Source of the DNA: Gammaproteobacteria bacterium
GTDB taxonomy: Bacteria; Pseudomonadota; Gammaproteobacteria; Pseudomonadales; Porticoccaceae
Direction of reading: 5' to 3'
Length of the DNA: 57,468 nt
Assembly (NCBI GenBank): GCA_003235325.1
Contig: QJWQ01000136.1
Span: forward strand, 1 to 57,468
Shown here: in pieces, positions 28,689 through 38,960 of the stretch
How positions within the stretch are numbered: position 1 is the stretch's first letter
Layout: each line of letters begins with the position of its first letter
Notes under the pieces: generated by a model
What the model was told of the DNA's origin: nothing
The model's database searches: none
Seen by the model: only the letters and a program-made list of their open reading frames with translations
Position numbers and translations under genes: made by a program

Positions 28689-29589
28689 AATGAGTAAGGC
28701 CGGCTGGCAAGACTACCTGGAGCTGACCAAGCCGAAAGTGGTGGCACTGATGATACTCACCGCCATTATCGGCATGTTCCTGGCGGTGCCGGGTATGGTG
28801 CCGCTACCGGCGTTGCTCTTTGGCAATCTCGGCATTGCCCTGTGTGCGGGATCCGCTGCGGCCATCAACCACCTGGTCGATCGCCACGTGGACATGCGCA
28901 TGGCCCGCACCTTTAACCGGCCGGTGGCCGCCGGCCGGGTCGAGCCCCGCCAGGCCCTGGTGTTTGCCGCCGTTCTTGGTCTCTCGGGCATGGCCATTCT
29001 GCTGACTTTCGTCAATGCTGTGACCGCCTGGCTGACCCTGGCATCCCTGATTGGTTACGCCGTGATTTATACCCTGTTCCTGAAACGGGCAACGCCACAA
29101 AACATCGTCATTGGCGGCCTCGCCGGCGCCGCACCACCGCTCCTGGGCTGGACAGCTGTCACCGGTGAAATCCATGGCCATGCCCTGCTGCTGGTACTGA
29201 TTATCTTTGCCTGGACACCGCCGCATTTCTGGGCGCTGGCGGTGCATCGCAAGAAAGAATATGCCAATGCCAAAATTCCGATGCTGCCGGTCACCCATGG
29301 AGAACAATACACCCGGCTGCATATTCTGCTTTACACCATCATGTTGGTGGTGGTGAGCCTGTTGCCTTTTATCACTGCCATGAGTGGCTGGCTGTACCTG
29401 CTGGGGGCACTGGTGCTCGGTGCGGGGTTTCTGTATTGGGCCCTGGTCATGCTCATTGGCCGTAATGCGTCAGCCGGAATGGATACTTTCAGATATTCCA
29501 TCATCTATCTGATGGCCCTGTTCGTGATCATGCTGGTGGATCACTACCTGGTCACCGTACCCGTGTTTTTGCCAGGAACGGCACAATGA
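28678..29589 (+). CDS. ctaB: Protoheme IX farnesyltransferase (heme O synthase)
   Basis: Transfers a farnesyl group to heme B, giving heme O for CtaA. 303 residues, UbiA-type prenyltransferase with about nine helices. Asp-rich site [15 protein letters not shown] and [17 protein letters not shown] are characteristic of the CyoE/CtaB group, as is [12 protein letters not shown] 28678 overlaps ctaA; an ATG four codons later is possible. Overlaps sco by four bases. Confidence 0.97.
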   Translation: MELEMSKAGWQDYLELTKPKVVALMILTAIIGMFLAVPGMVPLPALLFGNLGIALCAGSAAAINHLVDRHVDMRMARTFNRPVAAGRVEPRQALVFAAVLGLSGMAILLTFVNAVTAWLTLASLIGYAVIYTLFLKRATPQNIVIGGLAGAAPPLLGWTAVTGEIHGHALLLVLIIFAWTPPHFWALAVHRKKEYANAKIPMLPVTHGEQYTRLHILLYTIMLVVVSLLPFITAMSGWLYLLGALVLGAGFLYWALVMLIGRNASAGMDTFRYSIIYLMALFVIMLVDHYLVTVPVFLPGTAQ

Positions 29590-30281
29590 CCCGGAGTGGC
29601 ATCAGCACTTTTGCGGCCGGGACCGAGTATGATCCGATCCAGAGAAATATTCGGCTGACTGTTGTCGCGCTGCTGGTCATCATCGCGATAATGCTGGCGG
29701 GTTTTTTCTGGAAAATGACACGACCGCGAATTCTCACTGACGCCGAATTGCGCCAATACGGTGCTGTTGAACTGCAGACTCCGCGACATTTCAGCGACTT
29801 CGAGTTGACAGATGACCGCGGTCAGTCCTTTGGCACCGCCAATCTTGTCGGCAAGTGGACCCTGATGTTTTTTGGTTTTACCCGGTGCCCGGATATCTGT
29901 CCCACCACCCTGGCCGAGGTTGCCAGGATGTACCGGGAACTGAAACCACAGGAACAGCATGAACTGCAAATCGTACTGATTTCCCTGGACCCGGAGCGGG
30001 ATACGCCGGAAAAGCTGGCTCAGTACGTCCACTATTTCCATCCGGATTTTGTCGGGGCCACTGGCAATTCCTATGTGCTGCTGAAGATGGCCACCGAGTT
30101 GAATGTGGCCTACAGCAAGGTCGAGTCTGACCCTGTGGCCGGTAGTGAAGATTACAGCATCGATCACAGCGCCAACCTGGTGCTGATTAATCCCAACGGC
30201 CATTATCACGGTTTCTTTCGGCCGCCTTTCAGAGAGGGCAGCATGCGCACCGCCTGGCGATCGATCCGGGACCAGTTTTAA
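29586..30281 (+). CDS. SCO1/SenC-type copper chaperone
   Basis: Delivers copper to, or reduces, the CuA site of subunit II. 231 residues, N-terminal membrane anchor (about 23-42), thioredoxin fold outside. The copper site is complete: CPDIC (Cys101, Cys105) and His194 (IDHSANLV). ATGA overlap with ctaB indicates coupling. Last gene of the oxidase accessory block. No clear terminator follows. Confidence 0.95.
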   Translation: MTRSGISTFAAGTEYDPIQRNIRLTVVALLVIIAIMLAGFFWKMTRPRILTDAELRQYGAVELQTPRHFSDFELTDDRGQSFGTANLVGKWTLMFFGFTRCPDICPTTLAEVARMYRELKPQEQHELQIVLISLDPERDTPEKLAQYVHYFHPDFVGATGNSYVLLKMATELNVAYSKVESDPVAGSEDYSIDHSANLVLINPNGHYHGFFRPPFREGSMRTAWRSIRDQF

Positions 30282-30447
30282 CCTACACATTTGCCCGAAA
30301 GATGCCACGCTGCCTGGCGAGCCCTCGTCGAACAGGAATCTCATTTCGCAATAGCAATCCGGACAGGGGTTGAGCATATTGAGAATGAGATCACTTTAAT
30401 TGCTGAGGAACCCCGCTAGTCTGGGAACGTTAATCGAGGTGTACGTG

Positions 30448-31086
30448 ATGTCAGTGATGGAACGCGGGTTTCTGATTGTGTTGACCGTCGGCCTCTGCGC
30501 CTGTGCCGGTAAACCGACGGTGTCTGAATTTCAGTGCAAGGCGGGCGACTGGGAGACCATCGGCTACCGTGATGGTGCCGCCGGCATTAAGAGCACGCAA
30601 CTCCTGGCCCACCAGGAAGCCTGCGGTGAATTTGGCATCATTCCGCACCGCGGCAGTTATCTCGCCGGCTGGAACAGTGGCCTGAAGGATTACTGTACGG
30701 CTGAAAACGGATTCAATCTCGGTCAGCGAGGTGCCGGATACAACGGTGTTTGTCCGGAAAATCTGAAGGAGCCGTTTGCAACTGCCTACGAGGACGGCCG
30801 TCAGCTGTACCAGGCTCGCAGCGAAGTGAACCGCCTCACCCGGCAACTGGGTTCCTACGAAAATCGTCTCTTGCAGATCAAACAGGAAATTGTCAGTGTC
30901 AGCACCGCCCAATTGGAACCCGATCTGACCACCGAAGAGCGGCTGCACCTGCTGGCCGATCTGGATTCGCTGGTGGAAGAGCGCAGTGAGATCAAGGCTG
31001 CCATTCCGGTGGTCGAGCAGGATCTCCAGTTTGCTGAACAGTCTCTGGACCGCATCAGCCAGGACCTCGCTGGCGTTACTTACTGA
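30448..31086 (+). CDS. DUF2799 lipoprotein
   Basis: A 212-residue envelope protein. The signal peptide ends in a lipobox (VGLCAC, then AG), so it is probably a lipoprotein. The mature part starts with a Cys-containing domain of repeated aromatic-Gly motifs (GYRDGAAG, GWNSGL, GAGYNGVCP, AYEDGR) typical of DUF2799, followed by a coiled-coil helix (about 140-210) rich in Leu, Glu and Gln. ATG 30448 has GAGGTG upstream; another ATG lies three codons later. Function unknown. Convergent with znuB, 20 bases away. Confidence 0.85.
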   Translation: MSVMERGFLIVLTVGLCACAGKPTVSEFQCKAGDWETIGYRDGAAGIKSTQLLAHQEACGEFGIIPHRGSYLAGWNSGLKDYCTAENGFNLGQRGAGYNGVCPENLKEPFATAYEDGRQLYQARSEVNRLTRQLGSYENRLLQIKQEIVSVSTAQLEPDLTTEERLHLLADLDSLVEERSEIKAAIPVVEQDLQFAEQSLDRISQDLAGVTY

Positions 31087-31106
31087 ATTATGGATTTCAC
31101 TGGAAA

Positions 31107-31886
31107 TCAGTCTTTTGTTGCCAGGGAAAAAACAAAAACCAGGGAAGCGGCGAGGACTATGGATGGCCCCGCCGGGGTATCCCAGAACCAGGAGGCGGCA
31201 ATGCCGACGATGACTGCCAGGCAACCCAGCAGGCTGGCAAAAACTGCCATGGCCTCCGGTGACCGGGCATAGCGCCTGGCTGTAGCTGCGGGAATTACCA
31301 GCAGTGCGGTAATCAGCAGCACTCCGACTACTTTCATGGCAATGGCGATCACCAGGGCGAGGGACAGCATCAACAGGTTGCGAACCCGGTTGACCGCGAT
31401 CCCATCAGCCCGGGCCAGGTCTTCGTGGACCGTGATCGACAGTAATTGCCGCCAGAGCAACGTCACCATCAGCAACACACTGATTCCGGTAAACCAGATA
31501 GCCGCCACCTCCCCGGCGGTGACCGTCAGCAAATCACCAAATAAAAGCGTTTCCAGGTTGGTTCGGGCACCCGGAATCAGGTAGATGGCAACCAGGCCCA
31601 GAGCCAGAGATGAATGGGAAAGAATTCCCAGCAGGGTATCGATGGCCAGCGAACTTTGATGCTGCAGGAAAATCAGGACCAGGGCCAGAATCAGACAGAC
31701 AGCGGCGACACTGAACCCCGGAGAAATCTGTAACCACAGGGCAGCGGCCACTCCCAGCAGCGCCGAGTGGGCCAGGGTGTCACCAAAATAGGCCATTCGC
31801 CGCCAGACGACAAAGGCCCCAAGGGGACCAGCCACCAGGGCCACGCCCAGTGCGGCGGCAATGGCCAGGACAAGAAAATCAGGCAT
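31107..31886 (-). CDS. znuB: Zinc ABC transporter permease ZnuB
   Basis: Inner-membrane channel subunit of the high-affinity zinc importer; 259 residues, about eight hydrophobic helices of the ABC-3 family. Typical segments: GPLGAFVVWRRMAYFGDTLAHSALLG near the N-terminus and VVGVLLITALLVIPAATAR near residue 190. Its ATG overlaps the znuC stop by one base (TAATG at 31884-31888). Third gene of the zur-znuC-znuB operon. Confidence 0.96.
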   Translation of the reverse strand: MPDFLVLAIAAALGVALVAGPLGAFVVWRRMAYFGDTLAHSALLGVAAALWLQISPGFSVAAVCLILALVLIFLQHQSSLAIDTLLGILSHSSLALGLVAIYLIPGARTNLETLLFGDLLTVTAGEVAAIWFTGISVLLMVTLLWRQLLSITVHEDLARADGIAVNRVRNLLMLSLALVIAIAMKVVGVLLITALLVIPAATARRYARSPEAMAVFASLLGCLAVIVGIAASWFWDTPAGPSIVLAASLVFVFSLATKD

Positions 31887-32716
31887 TATCCCTGCCCCAC
31901 GTTGTCTCTGGCCGCCACTTGATCCGCGGTTGTCCCCTTTTCAGAATCCCTTCCCCCGGTGGATGGCCTGTTTGCGTTTGCGGCGGCCATGCCACTTTCA
32001 GAAACTATCTCGCCATGGAGGTCATGACCGTGGTCATGGTGGTGGGTATAGAGGGCGGTACGGTTGCCGAACAGCTCGGTAAATTCCGGGTCAGAGGAAA
32101 CCTGTTCCGGACTTCCGTGACAGCAGACATGCTGATTCAGGCAGATCACCTCGTCTGTGGCCGCCATCACCAGGTGAAGATCGTGGGATACCATCAGAAT
32201 GCCGCAACCGAGATCACGCCGGATTCGGGCGATCAACCGGTACAACTGCTCCTGGCCGGCAACGTCGACGCCCTGAACCGGTTCGTCCAGTACCAGCAGG
32301 TCGGGCTTGCACAGCAGGGCTCTGGCCAGCATTACCCGCTGGGTTTCACCCCCCGAGAGGCTGTACAGGGGGCTGAGCCAGAGAGCCTTGACACCGGCCC
32401 AGTCCAGGGCCGTTTTGCAACTGGCAGGATCTCTGTCGGTCAGTTTCAGAAAGCCACCGACAGTCAGTGGCAGCGTCGGGTCAATCACCAGCCGTTGCGG
32501 CATGTAACCAATTCGAATTCCGGGTGCCCGCTTCACCGACCCGGCATCGGGCTTCATCAGACCCAGAATAATCTTCACCAGGGTGGTTTTGCCGGCGCCA
32601 TTGGGGCCAATCAGGGTCAGGATACGGCCTTTTTCCAGCGAAAAACTGACCTGATCAAGCAGGGTTTTGTCATTTCTGTGCAGGGATACACTGTCAACAA
32701 CCAGCAACATGTCCAT
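31886..32716 (-). CDS. znuC: Zinc ABC transporter ATPase ZnuC
   Basis: ATP-binding subunit, 276 residues. Walker A GPNGAGKTT, Q-loop YMPQR, signature LSGGETQR, Walker B LLVLDEP and switch His SHDLH are all present. The tail holds a His cluster (THHHDHGHDLHG), seen in many ZnuC proteins and possibly a zinc sensor or sink. Starts 12 bases after the zur stop. Expected to be repressed by Zur when zinc is ample. Confidence 0.96.
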   Translation of the reverse strand: MDMLLVVDSVSLHRNDKTLLDQVSFSLEKGRILTLIGPNGAGKTTLVKIILGLMKPDAGSVKRAPGIRIGYMPQRLVIDPTLPLTVGGFLKLTDRDPASCKTALDWAGVKALWLSPLYSLSGGETQRVMLARALLCKPDLLVLDEPVQGVDVAGQEQLYRLIARIRRDLGCGILMVSHDLHLVMAATDEVICLNQHVCCHGSPEQVSSDPEFTELFGNRTALYTHHHDHGHDLHGEIVSESGMAAANANRPSTGGRDSEKGTTADQVAARDNVGQG

Positions 32717-32728
32717 TCCATTTGTTCA

Positions 32729-33226
32729 TTAATGAGTTTGGCAATTGCAACAGAGCCCCAGAATTTCCACTTGCTGTGAATTGATCTGGAAATGGACCCG
32801 GTCTGCTGTCTGGTCAATGGTCGACTGGATGCTGTGGGAGGAAAACTCTGCAGCACAGCCACAGTGTTCGCAAATCAGGAAAATATCGCTGTGTGAACTG
32901 TCCGGGAATGGACAGCCAATATAGGCATTGAGGCTGGAAAGCCGGTGAATCAGCCCCATCTGCAGCAGAAATTCAATGGAGCGATATACCGTGGGCGCCA
33001 GAATTCTTTTTCCGGTTACTCCGGGTAGCTGGTCGACAATACTGTAGGCGCCCAGAGGTTTGTGACTTTGCCAGATGAGACGAAGGATCGCCTCCCTGAT
33101 GGGGGTTAACCGCGACGACCTGGCATGACAGAGACCTTTAGCCTTGGTCAGTGCAGCCTTGATACATTTCTGGTGATCATGGGCCTGGTAGGCACTGCGA
33201 CAATTGCTCAAGACCGGTAATTGCAT
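32729..33226 (-). CDS. zur: Zinc-responsive repressor Zur (Fur family)
   Basis: A 165-residue Fur-family DNA-binding protein. Winged helix with RLTPIREAILRLIWQSHKPLGAYSI and PTVYRSIEFLLQMGLIHRL; structural zinc site from two CxxC pairs, Cys119/Cys122 (CEHC) and Cys159/Cys162 (CCNC). Position at the head of znuC-znuB, with znuA divergent, identifies it as Zur rather than Fur. A candidate operator overlaps its own promoter region at 33245-33264. Confidence 0.95.
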   Translation of the reverse strand: MQLPVLSNCRSAYQAHDHQKCIKAALTKAKGLCHARSSRLTPIREAILRLIWQSHKPLGAYSIVDQLPGVTGKRILAPTVYRSIEFLLQMGLIHRLSSLNAYIGCPFPDSSHSDIFLICEHCGCAAEFSSHSIQSTIDQTADRVHFQINSQQVEILGLCCNCQTH

Positions 33227-33244
33227 GGCTGGAATTTCAGCAAA

Positions 33245-33264
33245 AACGTTATAGTGTACCGATT
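33245..33264. promoter_or_regulatory. zur: Candidate Zur operator at the zur promoter
   Basis: AACGTTATAGTGTACCGATT resembles the gammaproteobacterial Zur box (a palindrome around GTTATA...TATAAC): the left half AACGTTATA is good, the right half TGTACCGAT is weak. It lies 19-38 bases before the zur start codon. Confidence 0.45.
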
Positions 33265-33406
33265 TATAGGTTTTGCCAAGACCTGACTTGCCAGATAGCG
33301 TTTCGAATCAATCATGTCCATGTAGCCTGGTGATATCAATCGTCAGGTGGGGTGAAGGAATCTTGCCTACGCGACAGCCCAAAAAAGGCCGGTTTCCAGC
33401 TAGAAT

Positions 33407-33432
33407 AAATGTAATGTTATAACTTACTGTTG
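33407..33432. promoter_or_regulatory. Second candidate Zur operator
   Basis: An AT-rich block around the perfect 8-base palindrome GTTATAAC (33416-33423), flanked by GTAAT and TTAC, matches the core of Zur boxes. It could control znuA, 360 bases away, or form a second site for zur. Confidence 0.4.
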
Positions 33433-33785
33433 TTTCGACAGCCTGATAGGCAATAATCACACTGCCTAGCAAAGACATTACGGGGATTGGCAGTTGCACG
33501 AGAACTGGTCCAAGCTCTCAGAAATGGAGTTCAGATCGCCTGTGCCGGTAACGCGCCGACTGCAGTGTGCTGGGTTAACGGGTTTTCTTTATCATTTACC
33601 GGGTCGGAGTTCACCGGTCACATCAACCGAAGGAGTAATAGAAGCTGCCTTACTCAGACCCTAAGTCAGTTGGTATCTGCTCATGGGCTTTCTGCTGGGG
33701 ATACAGCAACAGCGGTCAAAGCCGGTCCGGTGGTAGCCGATCGAACCACAGGAAACCCTCGGCAATAATCCGGACGCTAAATCTG

Positions 33786-34742
33786 ATGCCATCGGCCGGA
33801 AATCGATTGTCTGTCAAAGCGCTGCTGATTCTGGCTGGCTGCAGTTTGTTGCTCCTGGGTTCAGCTGCCCGGGCTGTTGAAACCGAGGCCGATGCCACAC
33901 CCACGCGACCACTTGTTCTGACTACAATTCGTCCCCTTACCCTGATTGCGGGTGATGTCGCCGGCGACTGGGCTGATATCAGGCAGTTGCTTCCGGATGG
34001 AGCATTGCCGCACCATTTTTCCCTGAAAATGTCCCACCGGAATCTGATTGATCAGGCGGATCTGGTGATCTGGATCGGGCCGGCACTGGAGAGCTTTCTG
34101 GTGAAGGCCATTGCCGGGCGCGGCCCGGGAGCGGTGATCACCGGCATTGCCCGTGAACCCCTGGTCGGTAGCAGTGAGCCTCTGGCTGACGAGGGCAGAG
34201 AACCCGGGAATAATCGGGCGACACTGATAACCGACCCCCATATCTGGCTGGACCCCGAGTGGGGCGTAGCTATCGCCGAGGAAATAGCTAGCTGGCTGAT
34301 TCAGCGTTATCCCGACAGGGAGGCGTCACTATTGGCTTCACTGGCAGCGCTGACCACGGAGATCAGGATTGAAACCTCGGCGCTGATGGATGAATTCAAA
34401 CAATACGAGGGTAAAGTGTTTATATCGGATCACGATGCCTTTTCACATTTTGCCGCAAGATTCCATTTGGAAAGTGCCGGTTCCCTGCACGATGATTCCG
34501 GTTTGCTCCGGGGTGCCAGAGGTGTCTACAGCCTGCGGCAGCAACGGGGTGTTGCCTGCGTTCTGGCAGAACCCAGATACGATGCCCGTCGGGTCGAGGA
34601 ATTGGCTCGGGATCTGGGGGTCAGGGTCGTCACCATCGACCCTCTGGGTTCGGGAATTGCCCGGACGCAGGGCGGGTATTCGGCTTTGATTGGAGCGGTG
34701 GCTCAGGGCTTTAGAGCCTGTTTTGCCGGAAAATCCGGGTGA
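33786..34742 (+). CDS. znuA: Periplasmic zinc-binding protein ZnuA
   Basis: Captures zinc for the ZnuBC permease; 318 residues with a signal peptide (cleavage near ARAVE). Zinc-ligand regions: ALPHHFSL, DPHIWLDP and FISDHDAFSHFAARF. The long His-rich loop present in E. coli ZnuA is absent here; the corresponding stretch is short and acidic. The family's C-terminal DPLGSG motif is present. Stop codon abuts that of thrB (TGATCA, 34740-34745), with no base in between. Confidence 0.95.
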   Translation: MPSAGNRLSVKALLILAGCSLLLLGSAARAVETEADATPTRPLVLTTIRPLTLIAGDVAGDWADIRQLLPDGALPHHFSLKMSHRNLIDQADLVIWIGPALESFLVKAIAGRGPGAVITGIAREPLVGSSEPLADEGREPGNNRATLITDPHIWLDPEWGVAIAEEIASWLIQRYPDREASLLASLAALTTEIRIETSALMDEFKQYEGKVFISDHDAFSHFAARFHLESAGSLHDDSGLLRGARGVYSLRQQRGVACVLAEPRYDARRVEELARDLGVRVVTIDPLGSGIARTQGGYSALIGAVAQGFRACFAGKSG

Positions 34743-35720
34743 TCAGCGCAATGGTTTGTCGGGCAGAGCCGGAAAATTAACCATTCGGCACTGAAGTTTT
34801 TCCCGAAATTCGTCCGGGTCCTTCAGGCGAAACTTACCTCCCATGAGGTCGGGGCAATGGCGCACCAGCAATCGGGAAACCCAGAAGCGGGTGGCGGCCA
34901 GACAGAGCATATCCTGCCAGTACTGATGTTCACAGCGAGTAAAGGGGCGGACCCGGTGATAGGCATTGATCAGTACATTGGCCCGGCCTTTGTCGATTTC
35001 GCCATCGCCGTCGCAGCACCAGTCATTAACGGCAATGGCCACATCGAGAAGCAGCCAGTCATCGCAGGCATTGTAAAAATCGAAAACTGCTACCAGTCTG
35101 TCGTCCTTGAACAGGGCGTTGTCGCGAAACAGGTCGCCATGTATGGCGCCCCAGGGCAGGTCAGGCGAGGTCTCGGACATCCTACGGTAACGTTGACTCT
35201 GCTCCTGCAACAGTGCGGCATCGCCCGAGGGCAATTTGCCCAGCAGGGCGTGGGTAGCTTCATTGAGCCAGAGGACGCCACGCTGGTTTGGATGTTGTAG
35301 TGTCAGGGTTGTTGCCGCCTTATGGGCCCGGGCCTGGAATTCGCCGATGGCCCGGCAGTGGTCGACGCTGACGTTTACCAGGTGCTGGCCCGCGGCCTTT
35401 GGAAAAATCAGAGCCGGCTTTCCCAGGCAGTGCTGGAGTGCCTGGCCGCCGCTGTCCGGAATCGGGCAGGGCACCGGCAACCCGGCCCGGTGGAGTGCCG
35501 TGGTCAGGGCGCTGCTGAACAGTATCTGGGGCTCGTCACCGGTTTCAACAATGGAAAGTACATAATCGCGCGAGGGTTCCGAAGGTAGCTGGCAGGTGAG
35601 AAAATAGGTCGTGTTCTCGATGCCTCCGGCAGCGCCGGCAAATCGGATAAGGTCGCCAAGGGCGAATCGGGATAAAAGGTCTTGCAGATCAGCCTCAGAC
35701 AGCGGGGTGTAGACAGCCAT
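34743..35720 (-). CDS. thrB: Homoserine kinase, choline-kinase-like type (ThrB)
   Basis: Phosphorylates homoserine in threonine synthesis. 325 residues from ATG 35718-35720; the longer reading adds nine residues without family support. It belongs to the aminoglycoside phosphotransferase fold, not the GHMP fold: catalytic loop HGDLFRDN and metal-binding DFYNACDD are intact; GGIENTTYF near residue 40 fits the nucleotide loop. In Pseudomonas this type of thrB also lies between the znu genes and polA. Confidence 0.94.
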   Translation of the reverse strand: MAVYTPLSEADLQDLLSRFALGDLIRFAGAAGGIENTTYFLTCQLPSEPSRDYVLSIVETGDEPQILFSSALTTALHRAGLPVPCPIPDSGGQALQHCLGKPALIFPKAAGQHLVNVSVDHCRAIGEFQARAHKAATTLTLQHPNQRGVLWLNEATHALLGKLPSGDAALLQEQSQRYRRMSETSPDLPWGAIHGDLFRDNALFKDDRLVAVFDFYNACDDWLLLDVAIAVNDWCCDGDGEIDKGRANVLINAYHRVRPFTRCEHQYWQDMLCLAATRFWVSRLLVRHCPDLMGGKFRLKDPDEFREKLQCRMVNFPALPDKPLR

Positions 35721-35979
35721 GTCGCAGCCAATGGTGATAAAAACCACAGGTTACTCGACAATCGGTACGGGGAGCAAATAATCCAGCGGTAAGCCAGGCG
35801 CGGCTCGCCACAGTGTGATCCGGCAGCCAAAAATCCGGGCTGCCAGCTTTCAGTGCACCAAAAAAACAGGGGCAGTCAGCGATGCCGATCGAGTCATTCC
35901 GGAAAAGACTGGCTGATAATGTATGCTAGGAGTTTGCTCGGTAGAAACCTAGTCAACTTTTCAAAACGGCTGTAACTAG

Positions 35980-38703
35980 ATGACTGATATAGACACCCCA
36001 CTGGTGCTGGTTGACGGTTCCTCCTACCTCTACCGGGCCTTTCATGCGCTGCCGCCACTGGCCACATCCGGTGGCCAGCCCACCGGTGCCATCAAGGGGG
36101 TTATCAGTATGCTGCGGCGGCTGGAAAAGGATTATCCCGGCAGCAACCTCGTTGTCGTTTTCGATGCCAAGGGCAAGACCTTTCGCGATGCCCTGTTTGA
36201 GCAGTACAAAGCCCATCGGCCGCCGATGCCTGAGGATCTTAAATCGCAGATTCAGCCCATTCACGAAATAGTTCGCGCCTTGGGCATGCCATTGCTGGTG
36301 ATCGACGGCGTCGAAGCAGACGATGTTATCGGCACCCTGGCCAAGGATGAGGCGCGAGCCGGCCATCCGGTGGTGATCTCCACCGGGGACAAGGACATGG
36401 CGCAACTGGTCAACGAGCGTATATCCCTGGTCAACACCATGACCAGCACCTTTCTGGACCGGCAGGGAGTCATTGATAAATTTGGCGTGCCACCGGAACT
36501 GATTATTGATTTCCTGGCGCTGGTAGGAGACAAGTCCGACAATATCCCTGGTGTTCCCGGCGTTGGCGAGAAATCGGCTCTGGCCATGCTCCAGGGAATC
36601 GGTGGGCTCGACAGCCTCTACGCTGACCTGGAAGCCATTCGCCAGCTGCCATTCAGGGGCTCCAGGAGCATGCCGGAAAAACTGCAGGAATACCGGGACC
36701 AGGCCTACCTCTCCTATCGGCTGGCGACCATCAAGGATGACGTTGCCGTGGGTATAACCCGGCAAGACCTCCAAGGCTCGAAACCCGATACGGACAAATT
36801 GACCAGCCTGTATCGGGAACTGGAATTCAAGGCCTGGCTGGAGGAGTTGCTGGATGCGAATCAGGAGCAACCAACTGTAGATAATCCCGGGACCGGAAAA
36901 TCCTACGACACGGTCTTTACCGAAGGGGATCTGGATCGCTGGATCAAGGTACTGAATGCCGCCGAGGTCTTTGCCTTTGATACAGAAACCACCAGCCTCG
37001 ACTACATGGCAGCGGAACTGGTGGGGGTGTCCTTCTCGGCAACCCCGCATCAGGCTGCGTATATTCCCTTTGGCCACGACTACCTGGGCGCGCCGGCGCA
37101 GTTAGGCCGGCAACGGGTGCTGGACAAGCTGAAACCCATGCTGGAAAACCCGAAAAAGGCAAAGCTCGGCCAGAACCTGAAATACGATATGAGTGTGCTC
37201 GCCCGCCACGGCATCGAGCTCAACGGTGTGGCTTATGACACCATGCTCGAATCCTATCTGATCGACGCAACCGGCAGTCGCCACGATATGGATACCCTGG
37301 CATTGAAATACCTGGGAGAGAAAACCATTCGTTTTGAGGAAATCGCCGGTAAGGGCGCGTCGCAACTGACCTTCAACCAGGTGGCTATCGAACAGGCGGC
37401 TCCCTATGCCGCAGAAGATGCCGATGTCACCCTGCGTCTGCACCAGATCCTGTGGCCGAAGCTGGCGGCCGAACCGGGTTTGAGGGACGTCTTTGAAACC
37501 ATCGAGATGCCCCTGGTCCCGGTGTTGTCCACCATCGAGCGCAATGGTGCCCTGGTGGATGCCGGCAGGCTGGCATCCCAGAGTCGGCAACTGGGGCAAC
37601 GAATCGAGGAACTGGAACGGGAGGCCTATGATCTGGCTGGCCAGGAATTCAACCTGAGTTCGCCCAAGCAGTTGGCAGAAATCCTGTTTGACAAATTGAA
37701 GATCCCGGTGGGTAAAAAAACCGCCAAGGGCGCCGCATCGACACGAGAGGAAGTGTTGCAGGACCTTGCCCTGGATTACCCACTGCCCCGGGTCTTACTG
37801 GAGCATCGGGGACTGGCCAAGCTCAAGTCCACCTACACTGACAAGCTGCCGAGGATGATCAACCCGGGCACCGGCCGAATCCACACCTCCTACCACCAGG
37901 CCGGTACCGCCACTGGGCGCCTGTCATCCTCGGATCCCAATCTGCAGAATATTCCCGTTCGCAGCGAGGAAGGTCGAAGAATCCGCCAGGCCTTTGTCGC
38001 CGGTGAGGGCTGCAAAATCCTGGCGGCGGACTATTCCCAGATAGAGCTGAGGATCATGGCCCACCTGTCAGGGGACAAGGGTCTTTGCGATGCCTTCAGT
38101 CATGGCCTGGATGTGCACCGGGCTACCGCCGCCGAGGTCTTCGACGTAGCGCTGGACCAGGTCAGTCTGGAACAGCGACGCAATGCCAAGGCCATTAATT
38201 TCGGCCTGATTTACGGCATGTCCGCCTTCGGCCTGGCCCGGCAGTTGCGCATCGGTCGCACCCAGGCGCAGCAGTACATCGACCAGTATTTCAGCCGTTA
38301 TCCCGGTGTCGCTGCCTATATGGAAAACACACGGACCCGGGCTCGGGAAATGGGTTATGTGGAAACACTGTTTGGTCGTCGGCTTTACCTGCCCCAGATA
38401 AAGGCCGCCAACGGGATGCAGCGGCAGGCTGCAGAACGTACGGCCATTAACGCCCCCATGCAGGGTACGGCGGCCGATATTATCAAGCGGGCGATGATTG
38501 CCGTTCACCACTGGCTGCAGGCTGAAGGCGCTCAGACGCGCATGATCATGCAGGTACACGACGAGCTGGTCTTTGAAGTGCCCCGGAAGGAGGTCGCCGC
38601 GGTGCAGGACGCTGTGGCCAGGTTGATGTCCTCGTCGGCGTCGCTCGATGTACCGCTGCTGGTGGACATCGGCGTCGGCAATAACTGGGACGAGGCACAT
38701 TAA
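35980..38703 (+). CDS. polA: DNA polymerase I
   Basis: Repair and Okazaki-fragment polymerase, 907 residues, three domains. The 5' nuclease domain (about 1-290) has [26 protein letters not shown] and [13 protein letters not shown]. The 3'-5' exonuclease domain has [11 protein letters not shown] with the metal-binding Asp and Glu, so proofreading looks intact. The polymerase domain has [16 protein letters not shown], the O-helix [16 protein letters not shown] and HDELVFEV. Its 5' region has a weak hairpin (35926-35952) and no strong ribosome-binding site. Followed by a terminator and a predicted small RNA. Confidence 0.98.
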   Translation: MTDIDTPLVLVDGSSYLYRAFHALPPLATSGGQPTGAIKGVISMLRRLEKDYPGSNLVVVFDAKGKTFRDALFEQYKAHRPPMPEDLKSQIQPIHEIVRALGMPLLVIDGVEADDVIGTLAKDEARAGHPVVISTGDKDMAQLVNERISLVNTMTSTFLDRQGVIDKFGVPPELIIDFLALVGDKSDNIPGVPGVGEKSALAMLQGIGGLDSLYADLEAIRQLPFRGSRSMPEKLQEYRDQAYLSYRLATIKDDVAVGITRQDLQGSKPDTDKLTSLYRELEFKAWLEELLDANQEQPTVDNPGTGKSYDTVFTEGDLDRWIKVLNAAEVFAFDTETTSLDYMAAELVGVSFSATPHQAAYIPFGHDYLGAPAQLGRQRVLDKLKPMLENPKKAKLGQNLKYDMSVLARHGIELNGVAYDTMLESYLIDATGSRHDMDTLALKYLGEKTIRFEEIAGKGASQLTFNQVAIEQAAPYAAEDADVTLRLHQILWPKLAAEPGLRDVFETIEMPLVPVLSTIERNGALVDAGRLASQSRQLGQRIEELEREAYDLAGQEFNLSSPKQLAEILFDKLKIPVGKKTAKGAASTREEVLQDLALDYPLPRVLLEHRGLAKLKSTYTDKLPRMINPGTGRIHTSYHQAGTATGRLSSSDPNLQNIPVRSEEGRRIRQAFVAGEGCKILAADYSQIELRIMAHLSGDKGLCDAFSHGLDVHRATAAEVFDVALDQVSLEQRRNAKAINFGLIYGMSAFGLARQLRIGRTQAQQYIDQYFSRYPGVAAYMENTRTRAREMGYVETLFGRRLYLPQIKAANGMQRQAAERTAINAPMQGTAADIIKRAMIAVHHWLQAEGAQTRMIMQVHDELVFEVPRKEVAAVQDAVARLMSSSASLDVPLLVDIGVGNNWDEAH

Positions 38704-38868
38704 AGCCGGTCTGATCGACCATTGCCGGGTAACGCCCGGCCCAAGTCGAAAAAACTGACTGGCCAACAAGGAACTCCGCTGGAAATCCAGGGTCAAAAAC
38801 GTTGCAAGCCGCGCTTATTTCCCCAAGCAAACCCGAGCAAAGCTTGCAGCCCAACAGCAGTAAATCTG

Positions 38869-38906
38869 GCCCTGGCACCTCCCACATCCTGTCAGGGCTT
38901 TTTTTT
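38869..38906 (+). terminator. Terminator of polA
   Basis: GCCCTGGCA (38869-38877) pairs with TGTCAGGGC (38890-38898), one G-T pair, then a run of eight T. Confidence 0.85.
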
Positions 38907-38927
38907 GAAAAATTTTTAATATCTGCT

Positions 38928-38954
38928 GAACTTTATAAAATCGGGTCAGTCTCA
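38928..38954 (+). promoter_or_regulatory. Sigma-E/AlgU-type promoter of the small RNA
   Basis: GAACTT at 38928-38933 and TCTCA at 38950-38954 are separated by 16 bases, which is the layout of envelope-stress sigma-E/AlgU promoters (GAACTT-N16/17-TCNNA). Transcription would begin near 38961. It lies between the polA terminator and the hairpins of the predicted RNA. Confidence 0.6.
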
Positions 38955-38960
38955 ATAAGC

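Larger units (their letters stand above)
33227..33785. other. 559-base divergent regulatory gap between zur and znuA
   Basis: No convincing gene. Two short stop-free frames (33308-33499 minus, 33487-33768 plus) lack ribosome-binding sites and family features. The gap carries two Zur-box-like sites near the zur side. The remaining 350 bases before znuA contain no recognised element, so znuA has either a long leader or a promoter that I do not see. Confidence 0.6.

Noticed and set aside
30340-30400. A possible Fur box before the DUF2799 gene (GAGAATGAGAT with an imperfect inverted partner)
   Set aside because: Only about half of the 19 consensus positions match; not enough to support iron control.
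33487-33768. A 93-codon frame in the zur-znuA gap
   Set aside because: No ribosome-binding site, no family features and codon use unlike neighbours.
38722-38919. A 65-codon frame between polA and the small RNA
   Set aside because: Runs through the polA terminator and starts with TTG without a ribosome-binding site.
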